NCBI GenBank assembly: GCA_900074885.1
Contig: FJUW01000035.1
Location: 248,001 to 312,000, forward strand
Length of the DNA: 64,000 bases
Reading direction: 5' to 3'
DNA from: Rhynchosporium graminicola
Taxonomy: Eukaryota > Ascomycota > Leotiomycetes > Helotiales > Ploettnerulaceae
Shown: positions 41,470 through 52,629 of the stretch, piece after piece
How positions within the stretch are numbered: position 1 is the first letter of the stretch
How the letters are laid out: each line of letters starts with the position of its first letter
The notes under the pieces: generated by a model
The model's database searches: none
The model's input: only the letters and a program-made list of their open reading frames with translations
Told to the model about the DNA's origin: nothing
Made by a program: the position numbers and the translations under genes

Positions 41470-42911
41470 ACGTGTCTGGAAAACACCAGATGTGTTTTTT
41501 TTCGAAACGCCGCACTTACTGTTAAATGATACACCCTCCACGAACGTACTCGGCCAAGCTGGTCTTCGGACCCTCGAGCAAGAGCCGGTCCTTGCGAGAG
41601 GAATCAAGGCCTTCCGGGGCGAGATAGCCGACGGCTTCCACACGGTCTTTGAATTTGTCCAGAAGGCCGAAAATGTTTCCCTCCCGACCCCCGGATAAGG
41701 ATCAGCTCTAGATGTTTCAGGATCTGACAGGATCGGATGAGATTGATTTATTGAGCTTGAAGTTAAGCTGCAAGCTTTCTCAAACGCCCTGACCAAATGA
41801 AGGCCCTGGACAGCCGATCACAATTCAAGAATTTGGACTTGCTTGTATTGTATCTCTGTACGGAATAGACCGTTCAATTGCAGGGGCTGCTTCCATCTGG
41901 GCAGCTGATTGATTCGCCGGGTCTTAGGCTTTCTGAAGAATGTTTCACCGCTTGAAACATTTTCACGTGGCTGGCTCTCTCCGAGACTGTAGCATCTGCA
42001 ACTGGCGAAAGCATCCGATGGCGCGCAGAGCGGCTAGCCGTTAACGATAACATCCGTGTTGTGGCTCGGAATTCTCTAGGCGCGGACGAGCACAGTTGCC
42101 GCATGTTCTACCGGTACTCTAGGGTACGGAGGACTACGGAGCAGTCAGTCGCGGCATTTAATTTGTCATTTGTCTGTGTGTTGCAGGGAGAGCGTTGGCT
42201 ATGTCTTTGCCCAGTTTGCAACACTCCATAATCGGGCGTAGCAGTAGTCAGTCAATCTCCAGACACGGGCCCAACCTGCAAGCACTATCGTGAGTGCTGA
42301 TGATAGCTTCGATAATTTTCTTTAGCATACAGTAGCTCCGGCTGTGAGAAATTTGCTCCGGGTTTCGACTGCCACGCTGTCTGAGCACTCAAGAAAGCGT
42401 GCACAACTCGTTTCTGTCACTCTATGAGCTCTATTAGGCGAGCCATGCGTCTTCACCGTTGTATGTCTCAAAAGGCGCTTATAGCTTGTGTTACTGGAAG
42501 GGTGCTCCCGACTGTTTACCTGTGCCGTGCGTCCTATGATTTGGATCCGGGCCCATGCGACTGGTTACGAGCACGAAATTAAAAGTTTAAACAATCTAAT
42601 CTGAAAGGAGTCGTGGAGCTGAATCGGGGTCCCCCAACACAAGCTACCCAGCAGGAAGAAATATACACATAAATCTGCGCAATAGTGGACGTTTCATACA
42701 TAACTATCACTTGCCAGTGATCGCAAAGGAATCGACGTACTCGATATTTGAGAAAGCCACACTGTCTGTTTTCACGAGTCAAGCGCATAAACAAGACAGT
42801 TGATACTTTGGTGGCATCTCATGTCTTACAGAGATTCGCTTCGGGAAGCCGGCCGGGTACGTGATGGAAGTGTTCAGTAATGTTCCGAGCTGCGTAAGCC
42901 AAATCTCCCTC
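41470..42911. other. Mostly unassigned spacer
   Basis: At 41500-41700 both strands have an open, protein-like frame in the same register: plus LARGIKAFRGEIADGFHTVF, minus NIFGLLDKFKDRVEAVGYLA. One of them may be an exon of a real or decayed gene, but I could not find start, splice or continuation. The rest is 3' flank of tdp1. Confidence 0.3.
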
Positions 42912-45900
42912 TCAACGGTCCATGAAAAACCACGGTCGACGATGTCCGTATTGATCGCCTGGCACTTGCATCTGTACGCACCGGGGGTCAGCGAGGGATT
43001 TTGGAAAAATATCCCATACACAACACTCTTGTCGCAAGACTATCATTGACACGTACGGGTATAGGAATATAGCCACTGAAGACATCCATGCCCAAAGATC
43101 CCTTCTCTGCCTCTTTACGATCCGTGGACATTTTGTCACCGCTTCTGATCAGGACTCCACATTCCCAGTTCCTTAAAGTAAGCTTAGGCTCTTTCGTCGT
43201 TTTATCCTTGACCAGCCGTCCCCCTGTACACAATGCTGTTAGCCACAGCTTCAAGCGAGCCTGCGCCTTGGGATGATCGCTGCTTAGATGTGTTTTCTCA
43301 TGTGACAACGCAATCTCTTGGCTGAGCAAGTTCTTGCCCAAATTCGTTTGAAGATGCTAAAGGCCTTACTCTTGACACTTCAGACAAGGCCCTTTCCGAA
43401 CCTCTGAGTATTACGCTTGGCCTGGAAGTGACATGATCTTGTGATGGACGACGAAGCATAACAAGATGTTGAAATTATCTTGGCAGATTCTGAATTCCAT
43501 CTTTGGCGACCAGAACATCATATTCGAAAGGTAGCTCCTTGTCGTGACTGGCCCTCGATATAGAGACTGGGATAAACATCGAAACAAATTTCGGATGGGT
43601 TGGAAATGGAATGAAACTCACAGGCAGATTCAGACAAATTAGCGCTACCAACGTAGGCCCATGCAACATTGCTATTTCCGTTCTTCGCCCTCCCCCTCAC
43701 AAACATCATCTTGCTATGCATCAATATACCGAGTCGATGGCTTTTGCAATCATGCATCAGGTGTCTAGGAAACGACTGGGAGTCATACCACTTGGACTGG
43801 AAGCATATTGTACCACCGCACTGGAAATGACATTAGTCGATAATCAACTCAAAAACGATATCTTTGGTACGCAAGTAAGAGATGGATTTCTGCATACCCC
43901 AGTCCCTCCGTGAGATTTGGCAATCGTCTCTGCTGATGGAAAGTATATCCGGAAGTGGTTGTTCAAGCTGTCATAAAGTTCGCGCTCCGTCTCAGACAGT
44001 ACCTTGTTCCTTGCTGATTTGCCTGTACGCAATTCGTACTCCACCAAGCCATTATCTCCTGTAATAACCCATGTTAGCCGGATTCATTGCGCATTCATGG
44101 GATGCTCTGTTCCTAGACCTTGGCACAAAATAGACCTTGGGGATAAATAGACCTTGGCATAAATAGACCTTGGGATAAATAGACCTTGGCACATCAACCT
44201 CAACTTCTATTTTCGGGAAATATCCAGATTTGGATTTTGGATGCAATGTCTCCGAAAACGTGCCAAGAGGAGAGATAAACCAACCTTGAGCAGCCAGGTA
44301 GAGGCTTGCCAAGAAAGTCTCGGTGAGACTACCAATTGATGCCGCCTATTGAATTTGTTTAGTACATAGGTTGACGAGGGAGAAGGTCCCATACGAGAAA
44401 GTCAATTTCTAGGGCATCGTCTGTTGCCAAGCCGAGCTTTTGTACTGCATTTCCTCTATTGATGCCAAGAGTTAGATTTCACATTTCAATACCTCTTGGC
44501 AGCAAGAAAAAAGTAGTCGACAGATTTGATTCCAAGGAGAGAACGCGTAACACCTACAGGCCACAATAACCAGTGCGTTTCCAAATTTGGGGGTCCGCAT
44601 GATATCCTCCTCTATTTTACTGAAGTTAGAAGCCAAGTCAAGAACGTCAGCGAGTAATCCTCACATTGAGTGGATGAAAGCAATCTGAGATGTGCGAGAC
44701 CAGTCAAAATATCTGAGGCTATTCAGGGTTGTTTGGTCCAGTCCCAAAGCACTCGCAAAGAAGAGTAATTCCTCGGCGAAGTAAGTCAATTCAGTTGCTG
44801 CTTTGCCGGTTGGCAAACGTGGTAGGTCGATCAGGAATGTAACGTTCTCCATCACTCCGGTCTCCCCCCAGTCGTAAGATGTCAAATTTGCGCTAGGTAC
44901 AACAATTCGAAGGTGCGTTGAGTATGCTAGAAGCTGAAGTTTTGAGTGCATACAGTTGATATTTCCTTCCATAGACGGGAAGCAGAAGCGATAATTCCTT
45001 GGGGCGCTCGATTGTATGTTCTGCTTCTATTTATCGTTAGTGCCTTGATATAATATTGGAGCAATGAAAGGGAAAGTTGACAAAGGAGCCAATAATGTTC
45101 CCTTCAATCGATGTCACAATGATTGGACCAACCCCAAGTCCACTGAGCAGGTTATGGCATCAAATTCTTAACAGTAATGGAAGCTAATAGTAAAACAGGT
45201 TTAACATATACCTCGGCATCGGTTTTTGCTTGTAGGACCCAAATCACGTTGGTCTTGGAATCAAGTTTCGATTCAACCTGCAACGATGCGGATGTGAGCA
45301 TTTAATCACAATCGTACGTATTGGGAATATCTTGGGAAATATCTGGGAGCTAAAGTGCTCCCAAGACACTCGATCTGGGGTGGGATGGCTACTGCCAGAG
45401 CAACGTACCCATTCTGGCTCTACTTGAAAAGCACTAAGAACTGCCAGCTTAAGGTCATCCTTCTGTAGAACCTCTTCAATTTTGATGTCATCTCCAAGTC
45501 GGGGACAGCCCTTGACCCAGGTTTTCTTTATGACCCCGTCCGGATACTGAATTCCAGAAGCACTCAAAAGCTGCTCTTGGTTTCTAGGCAACACGTCTGG
45601 TGGAAGGTGCGCTGTCTTTCGCCGCTTTTCCTCGTATGGTTGCGATATGGGTTGGGCTCTTAGGTCAACGTCTTCTGTTGCTGTACCGCCGTGCATTTCT
45701 CTCCTTACTCGTGGCGGAGAGATAGAAGCTTGTCTTTTGTTGTTGTTGACAGAGGATAGCTGTACTCCCTCTCTATGCTTCTGTCTCTTCAGTCGTTCCT
45801 CTTCCATAGCCTTCCGATCCAATCCCAGCATACCTGCATAGTTTTGCATCGAGTCCATATTCTTGGTAACAGAAGGTGATGCTTCGATATCACTCCCGCT

Positions 45901-46146
45901 GGCCTCTCTGAGTAGCTCTTCCTTTCTGGGTTTCTGTGCGACTGCTTCAGTGGCTGCTTTTGGTACTGCATGGGTTGTTGGAAATTTGAGACTCTTTGTG
46001 GTGACAGGTGCATCAAGATCATCATCTCCTTCATCACTATCGCTGACAAGATCGATGATATTAGACTGGCCAGCAAGACGGGGAGAACTCTCTTGCAGCG
46101 ACAGAGCAATTGCTCTTTTCAAATCTTCATCTTCTGAGTCTGACAT
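42912..46146 (-). CDS. tdp1: Tyrosyl-DNA phosphodiesterase 1 (Tdp1), 10 exons
   Basis: Exons 46146-45409, 45277-45212, 45026-44665, 44611-44558, 44455-44395, 44345-44285, 44058-43898, 43820-43622, 43223-43057, 42971-42912 (1929 nt, 642 residues). Both HxK motifs are present: HSKLQLL (H295, K297) followed by RIVVPSANLTSYDWGE, and HSKMMFVRG (H536, K538) followed by AWAYVGSANLSESAWGRLVK. The C-terminus NWECGVLI...RPWFFMDR is the usual Tdp1 end. The N-terminus carries a ubiquitin-interacting-type helix (EDEDLKRAIALSLQESS). Tdp1 is a phospholipase-D-fold enzyme that releases trapped topoisomerase I peptides from DNA 3' ends. An in-frame upstream ATG at 46383 would add 79 residues starting MLIRSAIKSHYRALLPRIVS, which looks like a mitochondrial presequence. 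Intron 8 is long (398 nt). Confidence 0.93.
44114..44190. repeat. 16-17 bp minisatellite inside tdp1 intron 6
   Basis: Five copies of TAGACCTTGG spaced 17, 17, 16 and 16 bases apart (TAGACCTTGG + GGATAAA or CATAAA). Confidence 0.9.
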
Positions 46147-46903
46147 ATTTCTTAAGCTGGAAGTGTGTCCCTCTCGATGGGAGATTCTTAAAATCTTCTT
46201 GGTAGAGTATAGCAGATCAGCTTCTGGCTGAGGACGATTTCTTAAGTATGCGGAGCTCGTGATGGCCGGCCTCGTGGTGAATTGATGGGCTCTATCCAAG
46301 CTGATTGTATGTTCAAGGTCACGTGAGACAATACGCGGAAGGAGCGCCCGATAATGGCTTTTAATCGCCGACCTGATTAGCATAGGCTGGTTGTTGATAC
46401 TTCGGAATCTCAGCTCGAAGCTTAAAGCAAATCACATTGATGATCGTAAATGCTTCAGAATATGCGCGATGGTGTGATTGCGAGGCACGACCAAGTTGAC
46501 GAGGCGACCCGAAAGCGGGAGGGCAATGTATATTAGGTATTACCTAAGCGATAACCAATAGCACGATCGAGACTGCCCCTGGAAGACCATGCAGATTTAC
46601 ACAAGTCCATATGACACGTTCGATCGAATTGCCAGGAAATATATTCATAGGCCGGATGAATTCTCAAAGTATCAATGTATCATAAGTATAAGTTCACTTC
46701 TAAATAGTCTCTGAAACTTGCCTCCTGTCTCCAATTCGGAATACGAGTACGAGTCGATGACCTCACGACTCCAGCTTCATTTTATTTACTTTGATAACAA
46801 CAAGCCCGTACGACCCGAACTTACATGAGTTGATATCTCCATCTCCGAAATTTCATCTTTCGAACGAAAAGTACAATACATCTACTCATCCACCTTGTAC
46901 AAA
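46147..46903. promoter_or_regulatory. Divergent promoter region tdp1 / amine oxidase
   Basis: Shared upstream DNA of the two divergent genes. The part to 46383 may be coding if the longer tdp1 start is used. No TATA element stands out. Confidence 0.35.
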
Positions 46904-48969
46904 ATGTCGGTTCAGAAGATGAAGGTTGTTATCGTCGGTGGCGGGGCAGCTGGAATGGTAAGTCACTGTACAGTTGTTCGTGAAAATTGAGTCACAAAAT
47001 TGAACCGCAAACGTCAAGACGCTATCAATCAACCATAGCTGAGTCCATGCCGTAGTCCTGCGCCGCAACTCTTGCTCAACATCCTGAGAAATTTGACATC
47101 ACACTCATAGAACGTAACGATGTAACCGGAGGTCAAGCAACCTCCATCCCAATGGACAAAGAGAAGTATGGTTTAGAATGGATGAACAATGGCGTTCAGG
47201 GTGGCTTCCAGTAAGTGAAAACAAGCTCCCCGGATACCAAGTTACATATTGACCTATTCCAGATCTTCAAACACACCTTTAACTTCTTCAAAAAGTACGG
47301 CCATTCGCCCCAAGAAGTAAAACTCCAAGTAGCATTCGGCAAAGGTCCCGACGGCTTCTGGACCAATTGCTTCCCTAGCAAGCTCATCAACCAATTCTCC
47401 GGCGACATCAAGAAATTCGGCAAAGTCCTCAAAATAATAAAATGGACTTTGGCAGTACTCGGTCTGGTGCCCATCAGAATCATGCTCCGGATGTTTTTCT
47501 TTAGCAATGATTTTGGAGACAAGATGGTTTATCCACTTATCGCACTTTTTCTTGGTACGGGAAATCAAACGGCAAATGTTTCGTGTGCAATCTTGGAGAG
47601 GCTCTTTGATGATCCGAATATGAAGCTTTGGGATTATGACAGCGAAACACTTCTGCCGAATTTGCCGACCATGGTTACTTTTCCGAATCTTCATAAATTT
47701 TATGAGGATGTAAGCTCTATCTTATGATTCATCGTTTCCGTTCTCATTCATTCCTGCGCCAACAGCGAGGCTAACTTTAAAAACAGTGGAAGAAAGACTT
47801 GCTATCCAAAGGCGTAGACATCCGTCTCCAAACAGAAGTAGCTGCTATCACTCAGCGAAACAGCACAGGCGTAATCCTCCAAACCCGCCCTATCTCCTAT
47901 CCCAAAAATCTTAATGACGCCAACACACCCACCAAGACCGAGACCTTCGACGAACTGGTAATGTGCGTCCTAGCCGACGATGCCCTCGCAATCCTCGGTA
48001 AAACCGCCTCCTTGAAGGAGAAATTTGTTCTTGGAGGCGCAAAATTCTACGACGATATCACAGTCACGCATTCGGACACCGCTTATTTCGAGAAACATTA
48101 CGAAACGAAGTTCGATCCAAGCCTCTGCGCAGAATCTAAGTCGCAAAAGATGAGTGATCAGATTGCTCTTGCGAAGGGGGAGGGTGAAGGGGAGGATGGG
48201 GAGAAGGGCTTCAGACCGTCGTATTATACGAAAACTTATAAACAAGATCCGAAGAAGATTGAGATGAGTTTTGATTGTTCGAATTATCAGCATCAATTTA
48301 GAGAGGAGGGTATTGGGAGCGGGAGGGAGGAAAAGAAGGATTATCAACATGTGTATCAGAGTATATTCTTGGATCAGAGGGATCAGCATGATCTGTGGAC
48401 TATGGGCGAAATTGATGAGAGTAAAATCATCGAGAGGAAGTGGTGGCATCAGTTGGGACATCGATGGCAGCATTATGTGAGGGTTGTGCCTGGTGAGCAG
48501 CTTTCCGATCTAAGTTGAGTCTCTCGCACAGAAACTAATCATTGACCAGGAGTGATGTTTATCAACGGCAAGAATCACACACTATTTGCTGGGTCCTGGA
48601 CTCTAGTCGTAAGTCCCCCCAAACTCGTCCATCTTGCCTATGCTGATAATACCCAGAATATGCACGAGCTAGCTTGCGTGAGGTAAGCTCAAATCGCACT
48701 TCTCACCCCCATGCTCCTACTTCTGCAGCTCAAAATACATCTGTCTGAGTATACATCGCTAACATAAACACAGCGGTATCGCAGCAGCATATCGCCGTAA
48801 GTATCTTTCACTCCGATTCCTCGTTTAACCTCGCTAACATCAACTCCCAGTGGGTGCAGAATACACCAAACTCGACGACTTTGCCACAGATTTCTTCAGC
48901 AAGTATCTTCTTCTGTCACATGGTATGCTATACGGGAAGGAGGAGAAGAGACGGAAGAAGGAACTTTAG
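46904..48969 (+). CDS. FAD-dependent amine oxidase-type protein with apparent one-base deletion
   Basis: Eight exons: 46904-46957, 47056-47210, 47263-47709, 47787-48492, 48550-48608, 48657-48682, 48774-48796, 48851-48969. The FAD motif is VVIVGGGAAGMSCAATLA (residues 8-25) with ITLIERN at the next strand. Later come DGFWTNCFPSKLINQFSGDI, FLGTGNQTANVSCAILERLF and FAGSWTLVNMHELACVSGIA, typical of a fungal flavin amine oxidase/desaturase-like family with unknown substrate. The exons add up to 1589 nt, one short of a multiple of three. All junctions are in phase except exon 2/exon 3: GVQGGF(CA) must meet IFKHTFNFF in phase 0, where relatives read GVQGGSP. One base seems lost around 47205. It is therefore either a very recent pseudogene or a sequence error. 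Exons 6 and 7 are tiny (26 and 23 nt). Confidence 0.85.
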
Positions 48970-50996
48970 ATTGTGATTAGAAGAAGCAGGAATTCAGGTG
49001 GATTTTACTTGTTGACTGGACTCTGGATGGACGGTATGTTGTGGGAAGAGATAGCGCCAATTTGTTTGCTTGATGAGCTTGAGGGAGGATGGGAGTTGCG
49101 TGTTGGTTCTGCGGGTTGTGTATCGTAAATTGTTTTGTGTTGTATTGTGTAGTGATGTTCAGGACTTGATTAGCTTGGAGTTTTCTGGTTTGGTTTTTCT
49201 CATCAGAAGAAAGAAGAAGGGATTATAATTTGCGAAGTGGTTTGAGTCCTCAGCCGAACATTCTGTCAATTGTTAGAAATAAAGTATCACTAGCTGCAAA
49301 TTTGGCAGACTTGAGGATCGCCTGCTCCACCTACATATCTCTCTCTATTTTAAGCAACAAAGAATCGATCAGCGATACTGCCCTCGCTGAGATGAACTTC
49401 ACATGCACGAGAAAGATTTTATATGAAATCGTTTGGACGTTCGAAGTCACTTGACATCAACACGCAGCTACATATCTTTCCACGAATGAAGTGCGATAGA
49501 TATCGCTAACCCATGAAACTCCTTCCTAGATCCATGCTTCACAGATCATGAAGTGACTCTCAACTCATCAAAGAATCGAATAATTGAGAGTCTCGATCAG
49601 AACCTGAACCCAGCATTCACTTTCCATCCCACTTCCCAACGCGAAGTTTCTAAACCCACGAAAACTTCTCGTTATTTTTGATTCTCTTGCTCTTGATTTG
49701 CAAAGTTCACCCATGGATAGAACTATTCTATAATCTCTACTGGATATGATATGAAATGCCTCCATGTCTCGATGTTGGAGAAGGAGGAAAGGGGGGGGAA
49801 GTTAAACAAAGACGAGACATCCCACGTGATAACCTCTCCCCCATTTCCACATCGCACACCCTCGGACATCTGGACATCTTAGCGCGTCATAGCAGAGAGC
49901 TCAGCAGACCGCATGCATCACAGCTCTAGCTCCCGTGCTCATTTGCATCGCTCATGCTCATAGCATATACATGTCTTTGAACACTGGATGGTTGCCCAGT
50001 ACCTTACAAGACTACAGCCTCTGGAAAACATGATCATACTGATATCACTAAACCGATCATTCGTGGAGGTGAAGACTTTGCAGACGGGCAAGTAGATAGC
50101 TGGGTAGATAGGCACATTTCAAAGTGGCAGGAAACCGGTTGAGAATGTGACGAGTGCGAGTTGCGGCTCGTGAGATCTTGAATTATTGATATATTTGTTG
50201 TCTGTCTCGATAACTGCCTTCCACTTCTCTAGGTAGATAATCTGCATGACAAGACATACAAAAGGCTCTCAGACTGCGAGCGGGTGCGGTGCGCACGTCA
50301 CCGGATTTGATTCTTTCTAGGACCTTCCCCCTCACGAACAATTTCAAGATTAATCAAATTTCCACCTGCCTCATCTCGAGAAAAGATAGCTGGCTAGATC
50401 CTGTTTATGTGGTGGCGATAGTGAGGGATGTGTTATTTGAGTAAGTAGGTCTATGGGACAGTCAAAGCGAGATTTGCCGAGGTGTGGTAGGTTCTAGCTG
50501 CTAGGTGGTACTGTAGACTTCCATTGTTCCGAGCATCAAGTGAGCGAGACTCCGAGGGAGTGAGACATCACTAGATGCTTTTGGGTCTACGTCAGATGGT
50601 GGGCTACAACTCCAAGGTACCTATGTAGATAGGGAGGGAAGTTTTCAAATCAAGACTGTTTTTTACAAATATCTTGCCTACCTACCTATACCTAGACAAA
50701 AGAGAGGATGTGGCATGTGGTGAGGGAGGTCAGTTGATAGCTAGTTAGTCAGTTGGTCAGAGATATAGATAGGTAGGTAGGTAGGTGAGTGTCTGAGGGT
50801 TGGTTGTTGTTGTGCATATAAGGAGGATGGCGCATTTCCTTCCGCTTTCGCTTTGATTTTCTCCTTTGTCGGCTTTGTTTCAGGATTGGACTTGATTCCG
50901 TGTCTTTTCTTTGTATGGTGTAGGTCTTGAGCAAACTTCGACTTATTCCTTCAACCTTTTTGCCATACCGAAAACACCTCAGACCATCTGTTCAAT
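48970..50996. other. Intergenic, low-complexity, no supported gene
   Basis: 2 kb with T-rich and GT-rich tracts and a GTAGGTAG run at about 50770-50785. The last ~200 bases before 50997 are a CT-rich leader. No gene or RNA seen. Confidence 0.45.
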
Positions 50997-51677
50997 ATGT
51001 CGCTTTCAACGAAGGAGTTCCCGACTCCCGAATCATGCCCTGATACATCAACACAATCGCTACTCCCATCTACACCAAACCCAATTCCGGACCCGATTTG
51101 CGCAATCTGCCACTCCTGTTACAACACACCCAGCCCAGACGGCACAATCGAAACGCCCTCCCTGCTCCCTTGCTCCCATGTCTTCGGTTCCCACTGCATA
51201 ACCCTATGGTTAGAATCGTCCGCGAATCGGGATTGTCCGCATTGTAGACGTGAGATGCGGTACGCTGGGTGTGGACACACCATCATACCAAAGCCAGTGC
51301 CTATCTCCTTCCTATCACCCAGTTCCCAAGGACCTGAAAACGAAAGCGAGAACGGTCGGGGTGATTCGAGTGGTTTGACTGGGAAAGTGGTTAGGAAGGA
51401 GGATATGCCTTCCTTGTGTTTGCTGTGTAGAGAAGGCAAGGAGATGGAAGACGTTGTCAAGAGAGCGGAGAGGAGGTTGGCGGCTGAGGAGAGCGTGTTA
51501 GGAGGTTTAAGTGTGCTAGAGAGCGTGTTTGGAGGGCTATATAAAAGTCCTCCTGAGGATGGGAGTGTGGGGTTTTTGGAAAAGAGGAGGAAAGAGGCCA
51601 GGGAGAGGTGGAGTAGCGAGATGCGGATTTTGAGGGAGGGGTTAAGGGAGAAAATGGAGGGGAAAGAGGAGTGGTGA
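50997..51677 (+). CDS. RING-like zinc finger protein
   Basis: Single exon, 226 residues. The zinc-binding part is at residues 35-83: CAIC (C35, C38), LPCSHVFGSHCITLWL (C59, H61, H66, C67) and CPHC (C80, C83). Spacing matches RING-type E3 ligases, but the usual fifth ligand two residues after the VF pair is Gly64; His66 may substitute. A further CLLC pair (about residues 141-144) follows a disordered, Ser/Glu-rich linker, and the C-terminus is a long charged helix (EKRRKEARERWSSEMRILRE). A ubiquitin-ligase role is inferred from the family only. Substrate unknown. Confidence 0.75.
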   Translation: MSLSTKEFPTPESCPDTSTQSLLPSTPNPIPDPICAICHSCYNTPSPDGTIETPSLLPCSHVFGSHCITLWLESSANRDCPHCRREMRYAGCGHTIIPKPVPISFLSPSSQGPENESENGRGDSSGLTGKVVRKEDMPSLCLLCREGKEMEDVVKRAERRLAAEESVLGGLSVLESVFGGLYKSPPEDGSVGFLEKRRKEARERWSSEMRILREGLREKMEGKEEW

Positions 51678-52091
51678 GAGCGAGTAAGGTTTGGGTGCAG
51701 GAGTTCGAGTGCTAGAATTGGTTTTGGTGTTTTGGCTTCGATTTGGAGTTGGGAGATAGAGCAAGCGATTGCCAGCGGACTCTCACGTCTACTGACGTTG
51801 TTTTCGGTTTCTGGGATCATACCATCTGGTTCGGCGCTTGTCTTTGTGCGCTCAGGACATTGTAAAATGTGTAGGATAAATATGTTGTGTGGTATTGTCG
51901 CCGGGTGTCATGATCTCTTGTCTAATAGGTGATGGCCATGGACCCTATTTGGCTACGACCTTCCCTGGCCTTCGAATTGTCGTCTCATGTCCTGCATAGA
52001 CGTACTTCTGTAGACCGGGCATATTGTATTCCTCAGTCCTTTAGACAATATCCCAGCCTGATTTCAGCAGATGAAAACTACAGTCGATTGT
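51678..52091. other. Intergenic between convergent genes
   Basis: 3' flanks only; nothing further seen. Confidence 0.5.
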
Positions 52092-52629
52092 TCATCTCGG
52101 CACTGTCCTACCTTCCCGCTCTTCTCCTTCGTCGTCGCTGTCATCTTTGAAGCCTTCTTCCAAGTCCCTGCTCAGTCGCCTCCCATCATCATCTCGCCCT
52201 CGCCGAGCGTCCAGGGATAAGGCTTCCCTTCGATTATCATCCACCTCAAACAACTCCTCGCCATCCTCCTCGTCAAAGTTACTGCCCGGTCCGTCCTCGG
52301 CATTGACTGCATACTGCTCTCTCCTAAACTGCGCTGTCCATGCCGAAGGTAACACCCATCTCGCTATCGCATCCAGTGCTCGCTGTCGTATGGAAGAGGT
52401 TTGCGTGGAGATCGTGTCTAATGGCAGATACTGGCTGTACCGCCCTCGATATCGTTTCCATGTAGGGACCACAACGTACGATATTATCAAGTAGAGGATG
52501 AGAGAAATTATGGCTGGAACAAGCAAGGTCTGCCACTTGTCAGATGTGCCACGGAGAGCTTACGGACCATCCTACCTTGACAACAGACGTGAGCCCCATA
52601 TTGACTGTGTCCTCGTCGTCTGCTATCAT
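52092..52629 (-). CDS. Single-pass membrane protein with acidic tail, unknown function
   Basis: Exons 52629-52576 and 52529-52092, intron 52530-52575 (46 nt), 163 residues. The N-terminus MIADDEDTVNMGLTSVVK is followed by one transmembrane helix (LLVPAIISLILYLIISYVVV) and a basic flank (PTWKRYRGRYSQYLP). The rest is a cytosolic, Asp/Glu/Arg-rich tail (DDDGRRLSRDLEEGFKDDSD). Positive residues after the helix suggest the C-terminus is cytosolic. This layout looks like conserved but uncharacterised fungal proteins. I cannot name a function. The intron phase and family-like N-terminus support the start at 52629 over the later ATG at 52526. Confidence 0.65.

Noticed and set aside
44114..44190. Regularly spaced repeats considered as a CRISPR array
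   Set aside because: Spacers are 6-7 bases and not variable; it is a eukaryotic minisatellite in an intron.
47254..48473. Long minus-strand frames
   Set aside because: Antisense shadows of the amine oxidase exons.
46904..48969. Treating the amine oxidase as fully intact
   Set aside because: Exon sum is not divisible by three and no GT-AG choice at exon 2/3 restores frame without losing conserved residues.
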